Below, piece by piece: positions 9,273-18,623 of a DNA stretch of 64,000 nt. Position 1 is the first letter of the stretch. The number at the start of each line of letters is the position of its first letter. The DNA comes from Pseudomonas sp. PB120 (GTDB lineage Bacteria > Pseudomonadota > Gammaproteobacteria > Pseudomonadales > Pseudomonadaceae). Location of the stretch: the NCBI RefSeq assembly GCF_009761815.1, contig NZ_RWIN01000017.1, forward strand, positions 1-64,000, written 5' to 3'. The translations under genes were made by a program, and so were the position numbers. The notes beneath the pieces are model-generated. The model saw nothing but the letters and a program-made list of their open reading frames with translations. It searched no databases and was not told where the DNA came from.

Positions 9273-10861
9273 GCTACGGAGACAGTAAATCCCTGTGGCG
9301 AGGGAGCTTGCTCCCGCTCGAGTGCGCAGCACTCGCCGGTTTTGGGGCAGCTGCGCGGCCCAGCGGGAGCAAGAGCGGTGTTCGCGCTGCAGCTGTTGTG
9401 CTGAGTCTGGTTTCGCTGAGCGCCTGCACCGTCGGCCCCGACTTCCACAAACCCCAGCCACCGCAAATCGCCGAATGGTCAACGCCGTCGAAAGCCGCTG
9501 CCAGCCAAGCGGTGACGACCGAGATGAATGAGCGTTGGTGGGAGGTGTTCCACGACCCGAAACTCACCGCCCTGACCCAGCGCGCCCTGACCGACAATCT
9601 CGACCTCAAACTCGCGAGCAGTCGCTTGCAGCAAAGCCGCGCCGCGCGCCAGGTGATCACCGCCGACCGCTACCCCCAGACCGCTGCAACCGGCAGTTAC
9701 GGGCGTAAGCGCAACAGCGGAGAAGGCTTGAGCGATCCCTCGGGGCACGACGGCGATTCGGCGTTCAACTTGTGGGACGCAGGTTTCTCCGCATCCTGGG
9801 AGCTGGATTTCTGGGGCCGCGTGCGCCGCGAAACCGAAGCCGCCGACGCTACACTGGAAGTCGCGGAAAACGACCGTCGTGGGGTGCTGCTGTCAGTGCT
9901 CGCCGAAACTGCTCAGGACTACATTCAGCTGCGCGGCGTGCAAAGCACCCGGGCGGTCACCGAGCAAAATCTCGACGTTGCCCGCCACAGCCTGAAGCTG
10001 TCACAACTGCGCCTGGCCGATGGAGTCGCCACCGACCTGGACGTCGCCGAAGCAGCCGCGCAAGTGGCGTCTATCGAGTCGCGCCTGCCGTCGCTGGAGC
10101 AGCGTCAGTCGCAACTGATCAATGCCTTGAGCTTGTTGATGGGCGAGCGACCACAAGCGCTATCGGCCGAGTTATCCACAGACGCACCCGTACCGCCAAC
10201 GCCACGCCAGGTCGCCATCGGCCTGCCGTCGCAACTGGCCGAGCGCCGCCCGGACATCCGTCAGGCCGAAGCGCGCCTGCATGCGGCGACCGCGAGTATT
10301 GGCGTGGCCAAAGGTGATTTCTACCCGCGGATTACCCTGTCGGGCAACATCGGTTCCCAAGCCATGCAACTGAGCGACTTCGGTTCCTGGGGCTCGCGTT
10401 CGTTCGGTATCGGACCGCAGTTCAGCCTGCCGCTGTTCGACGGCGGGCGTTTGCGTGGCCTCCTGAATTTGCGTGAAGCCCAACAACAGGAAGCCGCCAT
10501 CGCGTACCAGCAAACCGTGCTGCGTGCCTGGCATGAAATCGACGATCAACTCACCGCCTACAACGCCAGCCAACGGCGCCGCGACAGCCTCGCCGAAGCC
10601 GTGCGCCAGAACCAGATCGCGCTCCGTACGGCGCAACAGCAATACGTGGAAGGGGTGGTGGATTTCGTCAACGTGCTGACGGTGCAAGGTGCGTTGCTGG
10701 CGACACAGGAACAATGGGTGGAGAGTTCGACCGGGGTGTCGCTGGCGATGGTTGGTTTGTACAAGGCGCTGGGTGGGGGATGGGAGTCGGTGTATCCGGT
10801 GGCAACGATCGCTGGTCGCAATGCCAGTATCGACGACGGAACTGTGCCTGTCCTACAGTGA
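9269..10861 (+). CDS. NodT-family outer-membrane efflux lipoprotein with REP-encoded N-terminus
   Basis: The product has 530 residues: a TolC-like outer-membrane factor with two OEP repeats and the usual YTVGPDF-like start (CTVGPDFHKPQPP). The lipobox is SLSAC with the acylated Cys at residue 53, far later than the usual 15-25. Residues about 8-36 are the translation of a REP element (GTGGCGAGGGAGC type) spanning 9291-9373. The hydrophobic core AAAVVLSLVSLSA (40-52) follows K35 and R39. No alternative start with a usable signal exists downstream, so the ATG overlapping the adaptor stop appears to be the real one. Export of such a signal is plausible but untested. Confidence 0.85.
   Translation: MSYGDSKSLWRGSLLPLECAALAGFGAAARPSGSKSGVRAAAVVLSLVSLSACTVGPDFHKPQPPQIAEWSTPSKAAASQAVTTEMNERWWEVFHDPKLTALTQRALTDNLDLKLASSRLQQSRAARQVITADRYPQTAATGSYGRKRNSGEGLSDPSGHDGDSAFNLWDAGFSASWELDFWGRVRRETEAADATLEVAENDRRGVLLSVLAETAQDYIQLRGVQSTRAVTEQNLDVARHSLKLSQLRLADGVATDLDVAEAAAQVASIESRLPSLEQRQSQLINALSLLMGERPQALSAELSTDAPVPPTPRQVAIGLPSQLAERRPDIRQAEARLHAATASIGVAKGDFYPRITLSGNIGSQAMQLSDFGSWGSRSFGIGPQFSLPLFDGGRLRGLLNLREAQQQEAAIAYQQTVLRAWHEIDDQLTAYNASQRRRDSLAEAVRQNQIALRTAQQQYVEGVVDFVNVLTVQGALLATQEQWVESSTGVSLAMVGLYKALGGGWESVYPVATIAGRNASIDDGTVPVLQ
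9291..9373. repeat. REP element inside a coding sequence
   Basis: It begins CCCTGTGGCGAGGGAGC and ends CAGCGGGAGCAAG, matching the GTGGCGAGGGAGC REP class also seen at 38641-38670 and 55084-55228. It lies in the 5' end of the outer-membrane factor gene and stays open in that frame. Confidence 0.75.
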
Positions 10862-10918
10862 TCAACAGGCTCGGGTTCCTCGCCGTGGTGTTTGCACCGG
10901 TAATTGCAAGGGGTGGCA

Positions 10919-12490
10919 ATGGAGGCGCGCAGAGAAACGCCGCTTGGCGGCACAGAGGGTCCGCACGCGGCGCCCGGCGTCTGGGCGATTGTTCAGCGTT
11001 GGTGGCGGTGGGCGCAGGAGCATTGGCTGTTGCCGGTTCTGGCATTGGCCGCGCTGGTGCGTTTCTACGACCTGACGGCAGCGGCCATCTGGGGCGATGA
11101 AGGGTCGAGCCTGCTGCTCAGTCAATATTCCCTGCCAAATATCTGGGTGCACGCGGCCCATGACGTACACCCGCCGCTGTATTTCATGCTGTTGCATGGC
11201 TGGATCGAGCTGTTCGGCGACGGCATTTTTTCTATCCGCCTGCTCAGCGCGTTGCCCGGGATCGCGACGGTATGGCTCGGCGTCTGGCTGATGGACCTGC
11301 TCGCCACCCGGCGCGCTGCGTTACTGACGGGTTTTCTGCTGGCGCTGCTGCCCACGGCGGTGCGCTACAGCCAGGAAGTGCGGATGTATTCGCTGCTGGG
11401 CCTGTGGTTGATCGGCGCCACGATTGCGTTGATCTACTGGGTCAGGCACCCCCGGCACACACGGTATCTGGTGGCGTACACGCTGCTGATGGTTGTCGCG
11501 TTCTATACCCATTACTTCACCGCGCTGTGCGTGCTTTGCCACTGGCTGTATTTGGGATTTATCCGCGTACAGCCAGGGTATCGGTTGCGGCATATTCAGC
11601 GACCGGGCTGGTGGCTGGCGAACGTGGCGATCGTGCTGCTGTACCTGCCGTGGGTGCCAAATTTTATCGATCTGATCCAGCACATGGATCAGCTGAAAGC
11701 CAATGGCGACGTCGGGTGGGAGACGCCTGTCACGCTTGGCTCGCTGCCTTCGATGCTCTGGTCGTTCCTGATGCAGGACGATGGCGAGACCCTGCCGTCG
11801 CTGATGTTCATCGCAATGCCGCTGGCGATGCTGGCCATTGCGGGTGTGGCGCTGGCGCATGACCGCAGCGTGTTTCGTGGCAGCGTGCTGCTGGTGATCT
11901 ACACGGCGTTGCCGCTGCTGCTGGTGTTCGGGGTGTCGTTTATCTCGCCGGTATTTATCGAGCGATACCTCACAGCCTTTGCCCTTGGGCTGCCGATGAT
12001 TGTCGCGCTGGCCATTGATCGCCTGTATTCAGGTTTCAAGGTGCTGGCGCTGACCGTGCTGGTGCTGTTTGTCGGTGTTGAGCTGGTGGGCCTGAAGAAT
12101 AACGCCACGGTGGACACCAAAGATCAGATCAGCGTCATGGTCGACTACGTGAACCGGCACTTCGTGACCGGCGACCGGATCGTCACCAGCGACATGCTTT
12201 GGTACCTCAGCTACGTCTATTACAACCGCGCCGACGCCAAGCCGTTGCTGTACACCCCGCCGCTGGCCACAGGTGCCTCGAGCCGGCCGAATGCCTATGG
12301 CTTCGGTACGTTGGTGACCCAGGACATCTATCTCGACAACCTTGGCGGCTTGCCCAAAGGCAGTGGCCGGGTGTGGTTGATCGGCACCGTGGATGTGCCG
12401 GACGAGTTTGCGCCGTTGCCAGCAGGTTGGCAGCGCATTGACGAAACCCACGCGGGCGGCGCCAATGCGCGCTTGTTCGTGCTGCATTGA
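10919..12490 (+). CDS. GT39-like membrane glycosyltransferase (PMT/ArnT superfamily)
   Basis: The product has 523 residues and about 11-12 hydrophobic helices, with a soluble C-terminal part from about residue 400. The GT-C signature is visible: IWGDEGSS with the catalytic-type Asp/Glu pair in the first loop, and HPPLYFMLLHGW. These enzymes move sugars from polyprenyl-phosphate donors to lipids or proteins in the periplasm. ATG 10919 follows AAGGGG. It stands alone after the efflux operon. Donor and acceptor are unknown. Confidence 0.8.
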   Translation: MEARRETPLGGTEGPHAAPGVWAIVQRWWRWAQEHWLLPVLALAALVRFYDLTAAAIWGDEGSSLLLSQYSLPNIWVHAAHDVHPPLYFMLLHGWIELFGDGIFSIRLLSALPGIATVWLGVWLMDLLATRRAALLTGFLLALLPTAVRYSQEVRMYSLLGLWLIGATIALIYWVRHPRHTRYLVAYTLLMVVAFYTHYFTALCVLCHWLYLGFIRVQPGYRLRHIQRPGWWLANVAIVLLYLPWVPNFIDLIQHMDQLKANGDVGWETPVTLGSLPSMLWSFLMQDDGETLPSLMFIAMPLAMLAIAGVALAHDRSVFRGSVLLVIYTALPLLLVFGVSFISPVFIERYLTAFALGLPMIVALAIDRLYSGFKVLALTVLVLFVGVELVGLKNNATVDTKDQISVMVDYVNRHFVTGDRIVTSDMLWYLSYVYYNRADAKPLLYTPPLATGASSRPNAYGFGTLVTQDIYLDNLGGLPKGSGRVWLIGTVDVPDEFAPLPAGWQRIDETHAGGANARLFVLH

Positions 12491-12509
12491 GCCGGCGGGT
12501 GCTGGTTGC

Positions 12510-13265
12510 TCAAGGTTTAGACAAATCCGCCATGCCCTTGAGTAACTCGATCGGCAGCGGGAAAACGATGGTCGAACTCTTGTCCCCGGCAATCGAACTC
12601 AGCGTCTGCATGTACCGCAACTGCATGGCGCCGGGTTGCCGTCCGAGCATTTCGGCGGCCTGCATGAGTTTTTCCGAGGCTTGCAATTCACCTTCGGCGT
12701 GGATCACTTTCGCCCGACGTTCGCGTTCGGCCTCGGCCTGTTTGGCGATGGCGCGGACCATCGATTCGTTGAGGTCCACGTGCTTGATCTCGACGTTGGC
12801 GACCTTGATGCCCCAGGCATCGGTCTGGGCGTCGAGCACTTGTTGGATGTCGATGTTCAACCGTTCGCGCTCGGCCAACAGCTCGTCGAGTTCGTGTTTA
12901 CCGAGCACCGCCCGTAACGTGGTCTGGGCCAGTTGGCTGGTGGCCATGAGGTAGTCCTCGACCTGGATGATCGCCTTCTGTGGGTCGAGCACGCGGAAGT
13001 ACAGCACGGCGTTGACCTTGACCGAGACGTTGTCGCGAGTGATCACGTCTTGCGGCGGAACATCGAGGACCACGGTGCGCAAATCGACGCGGACCATTTG
13101 CTGGACCACCGGAATCAGCAGGATCAGGCCGGGGCCTTTGACTTGCCAGAAACGACCGAGCTGGAACACCACACCACGCTCGTATTCGCGCAGAATGCGA
13201 AAGGTCGATCCCGCCAGCGCAATCACCAACAGCAGCAGCGCGGCAAAACCCAGTTGCAGGCCCAT
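12510..13265 (-). CDS. Slipin/stomatin-like SPFH protein
   Basis: The product has 251 residues: an N-terminal membrane helix ([18 protein letters not shown]), then an SPFH domain ([52 protein letters not shown]), then a coiled coil with [23 protein letters not shown] precedes the ATG. Two bases separate it from the upstream nfeD-like gene. Slipin/NfeD pairs form membrane microdomain assemblies. The usual protease half of long NfeD is absent from the partner here. Confidence 0.9.
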   Translation of the reverse strand: MGLQLGFAALLLLVIALAGSTFRILREYERGVVFQLGRFWQVKGPGLILLIPVVQQMVRVDLRTVVLDVPPQDVITRDNVSVKVNAVLYFRVLDPQKAIIQVEDYLMATSQLAQTTLRAVLGKHELDELLAERERLNIDIQQVLDAQTDAWGIKVANVEIKHVDLNESMVRAIAKQAEAERERRAKVIHAEGELQASEKLMQAAEMLGRQPGAMQLRYMQTLSSIAGDKSSTIVFPLPIELLKGMADLSKP

Positions 13266-13267
13266 GA

Positions 13268-13801
13268 CTATTCTCCAACCGGCGCCGCGTCAGCCGCGGC
13301 CACTTGCAGCAGTAATCCCTTGCGTGACACCACCCGCACCCGTTGTCCCGGTTGCAGCGGCGTCGCGCTGATCACTTGCCACTGTTCTCCTTGCAGGTGG
13401 ACCCAGCCGCTACAGGCATTTTCGGCCTGCAACGACGTCACCGGGGTGATGCTGCCGATGAGCCCGGCATCGCCGCTGACCGTGTGGCGTGGCCGGGTTT
13501 TCAGGGCGTGGACCAGTAGGAAAATCAGCAGCAGGGCACTCAACAGCCCCAGGCCGATCATCAAGGGGACGGGCACGTCGGTGTTGGTCAGAATCACCGC
13601 GCCGATGACGAACATCACAATACCGCCCAACCCGATCACCCCGTAATTGGGCAGGGCCGCTTCGGCAATCAGAAACGCGATGCCGAACGTGATCAGCCAG
13701 ATCCCGACCGGGTTGGGCACCAGCAGCACGACAGCGTCTGCTGCGAAAACCGATCCGCTCAAGGTCAACAGCAGAGCAACTGCACAACAACGAATGTTCA
13801 C
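13268..13801 (-). CDS. Short NfeD-family membrane protein
   Basis: The product has 177 residues: a cleavable signal-like start ([11 protein letters not shown]), four membrane segments (about residues 28-105) and a C-terminal OB-fold ([30 protein letters not shown]). The ClpP-like serine protease domain of long NfeD proteins is missing, so this is the short form. It starts with GTG at 13801 behind GGGAGGG, which abuts a REP element at 13813. It is coupled to the slipin gene and presumably forms a complex with it. Confidence 0.88.
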   Translation of the reverse strand: MNIRCCAVALLLTLSGSVFAADAVVLLVPNPVGIWLITFGIAFLIAEAALPNYGVIGLGGIVMFVIGAVILTNTDVPVPLMIGLGLLSALLLIFLLVHALKTRPRHTVSGDAGLIGSITPVTSLQAENACSGWVHLQGEQWQVISATPLQPGQRVRVVSRKGLLLQVAAADAAPVGE

Positions 13802-13812
13802 CTGACCCTCCC

Positions 13813-13837
13813 TGTAGGAGCGAGCTTGCTCGCGATG
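13813..13837. repeat. Single REP element
   Basis: TGTAGGAGCGAGCTTGCTCGC lies directly upstream of the short nfeD gene. On the minus strand its last bases run into the ribosome site of that gene. Confidence 0.7.
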
Positions 13838-14059
13838 AACCTGAGAGCGGCGGGTTGATTCAGATCGTCCGCGTTCCCGTTAACGCCATCGCTCTATACA
13901 GTCTAGTCGAGCAGCGGATTGTACGAATTTTGACCAAATTCGGCAGCGCTCCAGTGGGCAGATTTCCCGCGCGACGACGTCAGCGGGCCTAGACTTTCAA
14001 TGGAGCGAACAGGTTTATCCATCGTCCGCCAACCGTTGTTGCGGACACCGAGGTGCATC

Positions 14060-14521
14060 ATGCGTATGGCAAGAACCGTGCAGAGCAGCCTGGACAAGGC
14101 GCACTGCGAATATGACATCGTTACCCACCCACACTCGGCCAGCAGCCTTGAAACGGCGCGGGTCTCGGGCATTCCTGCCGAACGGGTGGCCAAATCGGTG
14201 ATCCTAGACGACCATCACGGTCATTACCTGATGGCCGTGCTGCCGGCGAGCCGTCATCTGGACTTGACCAAAGTACGTGGCAGCGGCGAATGGCAAGTCA
14301 CCCGGGAAAGCACCCTGGCGCACTTGTTCACCGATTGCGAACGCGGCGCGGTGCCGGCATTGGGCGAGTCCTATGGACTGGACATGGTCATCGACCCACT
14401 GCTGACCCGGCAGAAAGACATCTACCTGGAGGCCGGCAACCACAACAACCTGCTGCACATGAGCATGCCGGAATTTCTGAAAATGGTGCCACATGCCGAG
14501 GTGTGTGAATTGAGTCATTAA
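14060..14521 (+). CDS. YbaK/ProX-like aminoacyl-tRNA deacylase
   Basis: The product has 153 residues with the trans-editing fold: HPHSASSLETARVSGIPAERVAKSVIL includes the conserved Lys near residue 50, and LGESYGLDMVIDP and the C-terminal MSMPEFLKMV helix follow. Members hydrolyse mischarged tRNAs, such as Ala- or Cys-tRNAPro. ATG 14060 (MRMARTV) follows GAGGTG; the longer frame from 14000 lacks a ribosome site. The exact tRNA and amino acid cannot be read from sequence. Confidence 0.85.
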   Translation: MRMARTVQSSLDKAHCEYDIVTHPHSASSLETARVSGIPAERVAKSVILDDHHGHYLMAVLPASRHLDLTKVRGSGEWQVTRESTLAHLFTDCERGAVPALGESYGLDMVIDPLLTRQKDIYLEAGNHNNLLHMSMPEFLKMVPHAEVCELSH

Positions 14522-14544
14522 TATTTGCGGCGCCAGCTTACCGC

Positions 14545-14595
14545 CATCGCGAGCAGGCTGACTCCCACACTGTGGGAGCGAGCCTGCTCGCGATT
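14545..14595. repeat. REPIN, tightly spaced inverted REP pair
   Basis: CCATCGCGAGCAGGCTGACTCCCA is followed after a few bases by TGTGGGAGCGAGCCTGCTCGCGA, giving a compact palindrome between the YbaK-like and DUF2789 genes. Confidence 0.8.
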
Positions 14596-14642
14596 GACTG
14601 CGCAGCAGTCACCCCCACATCAAAATTCACAAGGAGCCCAAC

Positions 14643-14888
14643 ATGGAAAACCCAACCCACAGCCTTCCGTCCCTGTTCAAACAACTGGGCCTGGACAATG
14701 ACCCGGTCAGCATCGACCAATTCATCGCCACTCATTCCCCTCTGAAGCCTGAGCTGCACCTGGCGGACGCGTTTTTCTGGACCAAGAGCCAGGCGGATTT
14801 CTTGCGGGACGAGATTCTGGATGACGCGGATTGGGCGGAGGTGGTGGATCAGCTGGATGTGCTGTTGAGGAAGGGGCGGGGGGTGTAA
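14643..14888 (+). CDS. DUF2789 family protein
   Basis: This 81-residue acidic, probably helical protein matches the DUF2789 pattern from memory: SLPSLFKQLGLDND, FIATHSPL, LADAFFWTKSQADFLRDEI and DWAEVVDQLD. AAGGAGCCC upstream supports the ATG. No function is established for the family as far as I know. It is monocistronic between a REP pair and the marR promoter. Confidence 0.82.
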   Translation: MENPTHSLPSLFKQLGLDNDPVSIDQFIATHSPLKPELHLADAFFWTKSQADFLRDEILDDADWAEVVDQLDVLLRKGRGV

Positions 14889-14946
14889 AAGTTCGAATGA
14901 GCCCGAGCTAGTAAACGGTAGCGCTCGACTCAAATTGTTTCAAAAC

Positions 14947-14993
14947 TTGACCAGTTTTCCCGGTCAATGGCATATTATTAGTTAGCAAACTAA
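14947..14993 (+). promoter_or_regulatory. marR promoter with probable MarR operator
   Basis: TTGACC at 14947-14952 and CATATT at 14971-14976 form a -35/-10 pair with 18-bp spacing. A near-perfect 16-bp palindrome, TTAGTTAGCAAACTAA, at 14978-14993 lies just downstream, where the transcription start should fall. The placement fits autorepression of the marR-efflux operon. Confidence 0.6.
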
Positions 14994-15002
14994 CAGTGTG
15001 CC

Positions 15003-15464
15003 TTGCCCGTGCCGAAAAACCTCGACGCTCTCCAGATGAACATCAGCAGTGCCATGGTGGTGGCCGCCAGGCATTGGCGGAAGATCTGCCAGACCACGCT
15101 GGTCAACTATGGGATTTCCGAAGCCTGCGCCGTCCCGTTATTGATGATCGGGCGTCTGGGTGAGGGCGTGCGGCAGGTCACGGTGGCGCAGGCTGCCGGC
15201 ATGGAAAGTCCGTCGCTGGTGCGTCTGCTCGATCAACTCTGTCATGCCGGCTACGTTCGTCGAACCGAAGATGCCCATGACCGGCGCGCCAAATGCCTGA
15301 GCCTCACCGAAACCGGGCGTGAGCTGGTTCAGGCCGTCGAAATCGAACTGGTGCGCCTGCGCAATGAAGTGCTCGTGGGCATCGACCAGAGTGATCTGGA
15401 AGCGACGCTGCGAGTGCTGAAGGCCTTTGAAGCGGCCAACCCGCCGTCGATGGTGAACCCTTGA
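15003..15464 (+). CDS. MarR-family transcriptional regulator
   Basis: The product has about 153 residues with a central winged helix (VTVAQAAGMESPSLVRLLDQLCHAGYVRRTEDAHDRRAKCLSLTETG) and terminal dimerisation helices. The start is uncertain: TTG 15003, GTG 15009 and ATG 15036 are in frame and none has a good ribosome site. The short leader after the predicted promoter leaves little room. Its last codons overlap the next gene (TTGA). The palindrome at 14978 suggests that it represses its own efflux operon until a ligand, probably an aromatic acid or drug, releases it. Confidence 0.87.
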   Translation: MPVPKNLDALQMNISSAMVVAARHWRKICQTTLVNYGISEACAVPLLMIGRLGEGVRQVTVAQAAGMESPSLVRLLDQLCHAGYVRRTEDAHDRRAKCLSLTETGRELVQAVEIELVRLRNEVLVGIDQSDLEATLRVLKAFEAANPPSMVNP

Positions 15465-17533
15465 ACGGATTTTTCTCGGGCGTCCCTTCAGCGCGAGACT
15501 GGTTCTACGGTGTGCGCACGTTCGCCGCCTCGATGATCGCCTTGTACATCGCCATGCTCATGCAAATGCCGCGTCCGTATTGGGCGATGGCCACGGTGTA
15601 CATCGTTTCCAGTCCTTTCGTCGGCCCGACCAGTTCCAAGGCGTTGTACCGCGCGGTCGGCACCTTTGTCGGTGCGGCGGCGGCGGTTTTATTCGTGCCG
15701 ATGTTTGTCCAGAGTCCTTATGTGCTGGTGGTGGTCATCGCCCTGTGGACCGGGACGTTGCTGTTCCTGTCCCTGCATTTGCGCACCGCCAACAGCTACG
15801 CGTTGATGCTCGCCGGCTACACTTTGCCGCTGATCGCGCTGCCGGTGGTGGATAACCCGCTGGCGGTGTGGGATGTGGCTGAAGCGCGTACCGAAGAAAT
15901 CTTTCTCGGCATCGCGGTCGCGGCGGTCGTGGGCGCGATGTTCTGGCCACGGCGGCTGGCGCCGGTGTTCAACGACTCGGTCAGCAAATGGTTCGCCGAT
16001 GCCTCGACCTACAGCCTGCGATTCCTCAGCCGCAACGTGCAACCGGACGAAGTGAGCGCCCTGCGCTCCGCGATGGTCACGACCTTCAACAGCCTGGAGT
16101 TAATGATTGGCCAGTTGCCCCACGAGGGCGCGCGGCCGCAAACGGTGCGCAATACCAAAGAATTGCGCGGCCGGATGATTCATCTGTTGCCCGTGATCGA
16201 CGCCCTCGACGATGCGCTCTACGCGCTGGAGCGGCGCACCCCCGAGCTTGTGGATAAGTTTGCGCCGCTACTGACCGCGACCACCGAATGGCTGCAACAC
16301 AGCGACGCCGACGTCGAGCGTTGGCAGGCCCTGAGAAATCAGCTTGAAGCCCTGCAACCCAGTGCTGAGGCGCTGGATGATCGCAAGCAACTGCTGTTCT
16401 CCAATGCCCTGTATCGCCTCGGCGAGTGGATCGATCTATGGCAAGACTGCCGCAGTCTGCAATACGCCATTCGCTGCGAAAGCCAGGACAACTGGCGCGC
16501 GGTGTATCGCCATTGGCGGCTGGGTCGGCTGACGCCGTTCCTGGACCGTGGGTTGATGTTCTATTCCGCCGCGTCCACGGTCACTGCGATCATCGTCGCG
16601 TCCGTGCTGTGGATTCTGCTCGGCTGGACCGATGGTGGCGCTGCTGTGATTCTGGCAGCGGTGGCTTGCAGCTTTTTCGCTTCGATGGACGACCCGGCGC
16701 CACAGATCTTCCGCTTCTTTTTCTGGACGGCGATGTCAGTGCTGTTCGCCAGCCTGTACCTGTTTCTGGTCCTGCCCAACCTGCACGACTTCCCGATGCT
16801 GGTGCTGGCGTTCTCCGTACCGTTCATTTGCGTCGGCACCCTGACGGTCAAGCCGCAGTTTTACCTGGGCATGCTGCTGACCCTCGTCAACACCTCGTCC
16901 TTCATCAGCATCCAGGGCGCTTACGACGCGGATTTTCTCAGTTTCGCCAACTCCAACCTGGCCGGCCCCGTCGGTTTGTTGTTCGCGTTCATCTGGACCC
17001 TGATTGCCCGGCCGTTCGGTGCGGAACTGGCGGCCAAGCGCCTGACCCGTTTCAGCTGGCGCGACATCGTCAGCCTGACCGAACCGGCCTCGCTGGCCGA
17101 GCACCGGCAGTTGGGCGTGCAGATGCTCGACCGCCTGATGCAGCATTTGCCGCGCCTGGCCATGACCGGTCAGGACACCGGTATCGCGCTGCGTGAAGTG
17201 CGCGTTGCCTTGAATTTGCTCGACCTGCTCGCCTACACGCCACGTGTGCTGGGCGTACCGCAGGTGCTGCTGCAACAAGTGGTGGCCGAAGTCGGCGAAT
17301 ACTTCAAGGCGTGCCTCAAGGCGGGCGAACGTTTGCCGGCGCCCAGTGCGCTGTTGATGACCATGGACCGCACGCGCCGCGCGCTCAACCACGAGTGCGA
17401 TGACGGCGCCCGTCTGCATTTGCTGCACGCCTTGAGCGGTCTGCGACTGGCGTTGCTGCCAGGCGTGGAATTCGTCGGCACCGGCGAGCTCGAAGAACCG
17501 CTTCCCCATGGCATCGATGGAGCGCCTTTATGA
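15461..17533 (+). CDS. FUSC/AaeB-family efflux transporter
   Basis: The product has 690 residues with two membrane blocks (about 20-165 and 370-520), each followed by a cytoplasmic helical domain. This is the fusaric acid resistance/AaeB layout. The N-terminus (NGFFSGVPSARDWFYGVRTFAASMIALYIAM) fits the family from its first codon, so TTG 15461, overlapping the marR stop, is the likely start. With the DUF1656, HlyD and OMF genes it forms a tripartite pump, probably for aromatic acids or related toxic compounds. Confidence 0.88.
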   Translation: MNGFFSGVPSARDWFYGVRTFAASMIALYIAMLMQMPRPYWAMATVYIVSSPFVGPTSSKALYRAVGTFVGAAAAVLFVPMFVQSPYVLVVVIALWTGTLLFLSLHLRTANSYALMLAGYTLPLIALPVVDNPLAVWDVAEARTEEIFLGIAVAAVVGAMFWPRRLAPVFNDSVSKWFADASTYSLRFLSRNVQPDEVSALRSAMVTTFNSLELMIGQLPHEGARPQTVRNTKELRGRMIHLLPVIDALDDALYALERRTPELVDKFAPLLTATTEWLQHSDADVERWQALRNQLEALQPSAEALDDRKQLLFSNALYRLGEWIDLWQDCRSLQYAIRCESQDNWRAVYRHWRLGRLTPFLDRGLMFYSAASTVTAIIVASVLWILLGWTDGGAAVILAAVACSFFASMDDPAPQIFRFFFWTAMSVLFASLYLFLVLPNLHDFPMLVLAFSVPFICVGTLTVKPQFYLGMLLTLVNTSSFISIQGAYDADFLSFANSNLAGPVGLLFAFIWTLIARPFGAELAAKRLTRFSWRDIVSLTEPASLAEHRQLGVQMLDRLMQHLPRLAMTGQDTGIALREVRVALNLLDLLAYTPRVLGVPQVLLQQVVAEVGEYFKACLKAGERLPAPSALLMTMDRTRRALNHECDDGARLHLLHALSGLRLALLPGVEFVGTGELEEPLPHGIDGAPL

Positions 17534-17739
17534 TCGGTAGTCTGGACATCAGCGGGGTGTTCCTGCCCACGTTGCTGGTGCTGATGGGCATTACCTATGT
17601 GATTTACCTGTTGGTGCACGGGTTGCTGACGCGCCTGCACTTTTACCGTCTGGTCTGGCACCGGGCATTGTTCAACGTGGCTCTCTACGCCTTGCTGCTC
17701 GGCGCCGTGGATTCACTCAGTCGATACCTGATGACATGA
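17530..17739 (+). CDS. DUF1656 small membrane protein (AaeX-like)
   Basis: The product has 69 residues with two membrane helices (VFLPTLLVLMGITYVIYLLVHGLL and ALFNVALYALLLGAVDSL). It overlaps the FUSC gene by four bases and the next gene by four, so translation is coupled. This small protein constantly accompanies FUSC/AaeAB pumps; its precise role is unknown. Confidence 0.9.
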   Translation: MIGSLDISGVFLPTLLVLMGITYVIYLLVHGLLTRLHFYRLVWHRALFNVALYALLLGAVDSLSRYLMT

Positions 17740-18623
17740 AAAAACCTTTTTTGACCCTCGGCCGTGTGGTCCTGACCCTGCTGATCGTGAGCTTCGCCGT
17801 TGTCGTGGTGTGGCGCATGGTGATGTATTACATGTTTGCCCCGTGGACCCGCGACGGCCACATCCGTGCCGACATCGTGCAGATCGCGCCGGACGTCTCC
17901 GGTCTGATCCAGCAAGTGGAAGTGCGCGATAACCAGTTGGTGAAGCGCGGCCAGGTGCTGTTCAGCATTGATCAGGACCGTTTCAAACTGGCCCTGCGTC
18001 AGGCCAAGGCAGCGGTCGCCGACCGTCAGGAAACCCTGGCGCAGGCGCAGCGCGAAGCCAAGCGTAACCGTGGCTTGGGCAACCTGGTACCGGGCGAGCA
18101 ACTGGAAGAAAGCCAGTCCCGGGTTGCCCGCGCCGAAGTAGCGCTGATGGAGGCCCAGGTGGCGGTGGACAGCGCTCAGCTGAACCTCGACCGCTCGGTG
18201 ATCCGCAGCCCCGTGGACGGTTACGTCAACGACCGCGCCCCGCGTACCCAGGAATTCGTCAGCGCCGGGCGGCCGGTGTTGTCGGTGGTGGACAGCAATT
18301 CGTACCACATCGACGGCTATTTCGAAGAGACCAAACTCGACGGCATTCACATTGGCCAGGGCGTCGACATCCGCGTGGTGGGTGATCGCGCTCGTCTGCG
18401 CGGCCATGTGGAAAGCATCGTCGCCGGCATCGAAGACCGCGACCGCAGCAGTGGCAGCAACCTGCTGCCGAACGTCAATCCTGCGTTCAGCTGGGTGCGG
18501 CTGGCCCAGCGGATTCCGGTGCGAATTGCCTTTGACGAAGTGCCGGAAGACTTCCGCATGATTGCCGGGCGGACGGCGACGGTATCGATCATCGACGACC
18601 AACAGCAGGAGGCCGCTAAATGA
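17736..18623 (+). CDS. HlyD-family periplasmic adaptor (AaeA-like)
   Basis: The product has 295 residues: an N-terminal helix (VVLTLLIVSFAVVVVWRMVMYYM), the motif APWTRDGHIRADIVQIAPDVSG, a short coiled hairpin (about 75-150) and the barrel with RSPVDGYVNDRAPRTQEFV. PWTRDGHIRA is typical of AaeA-like adaptors. It links the FUSC pump to the outer-membrane channel encoded next, whose start overlaps its stop. Confidence 0.9.
   Translation: MKKPFLTLGRVVLTLLIVSFAVVVVWRMVMYYMFAPWTRDGHIRADIVQIAPDVSGLIQQVEVRDNQLVKRGQVLFSIDQDRFKLALRQAKAAVADRQETLAQAQREAKRNRGLGNLVPGEQLEESQSRVARAEVALMEAQVAVDSAQLNLDRSVIRSPVDGYVNDRAPRTQEFVSAGRPVLSVVDSNSYHIDGYFEETKLDGIHIGQGVDIRVVGDRARLRGHVESIVAGIEDRDRSSGSNLLPNVNPAFSWVRLAQRIPVRIAFDEVPEDFRMIAGRTATVSIIDDQQQEAAK

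Noticed and set aside
9291..9373. Insertion sequence in the outer-membrane factor gene
   Set aside because: The inserted piece is about 80 bp with no transposase or target duplication; it fits a REP element.
8091..9482. A 463-codon minus-strand frame across the adaptor gene
   Set aside because: It has low-complexity Arg/His/Gln-rich translation typical of an antisense shadow; the plus-strand adaptor has full domain structure.
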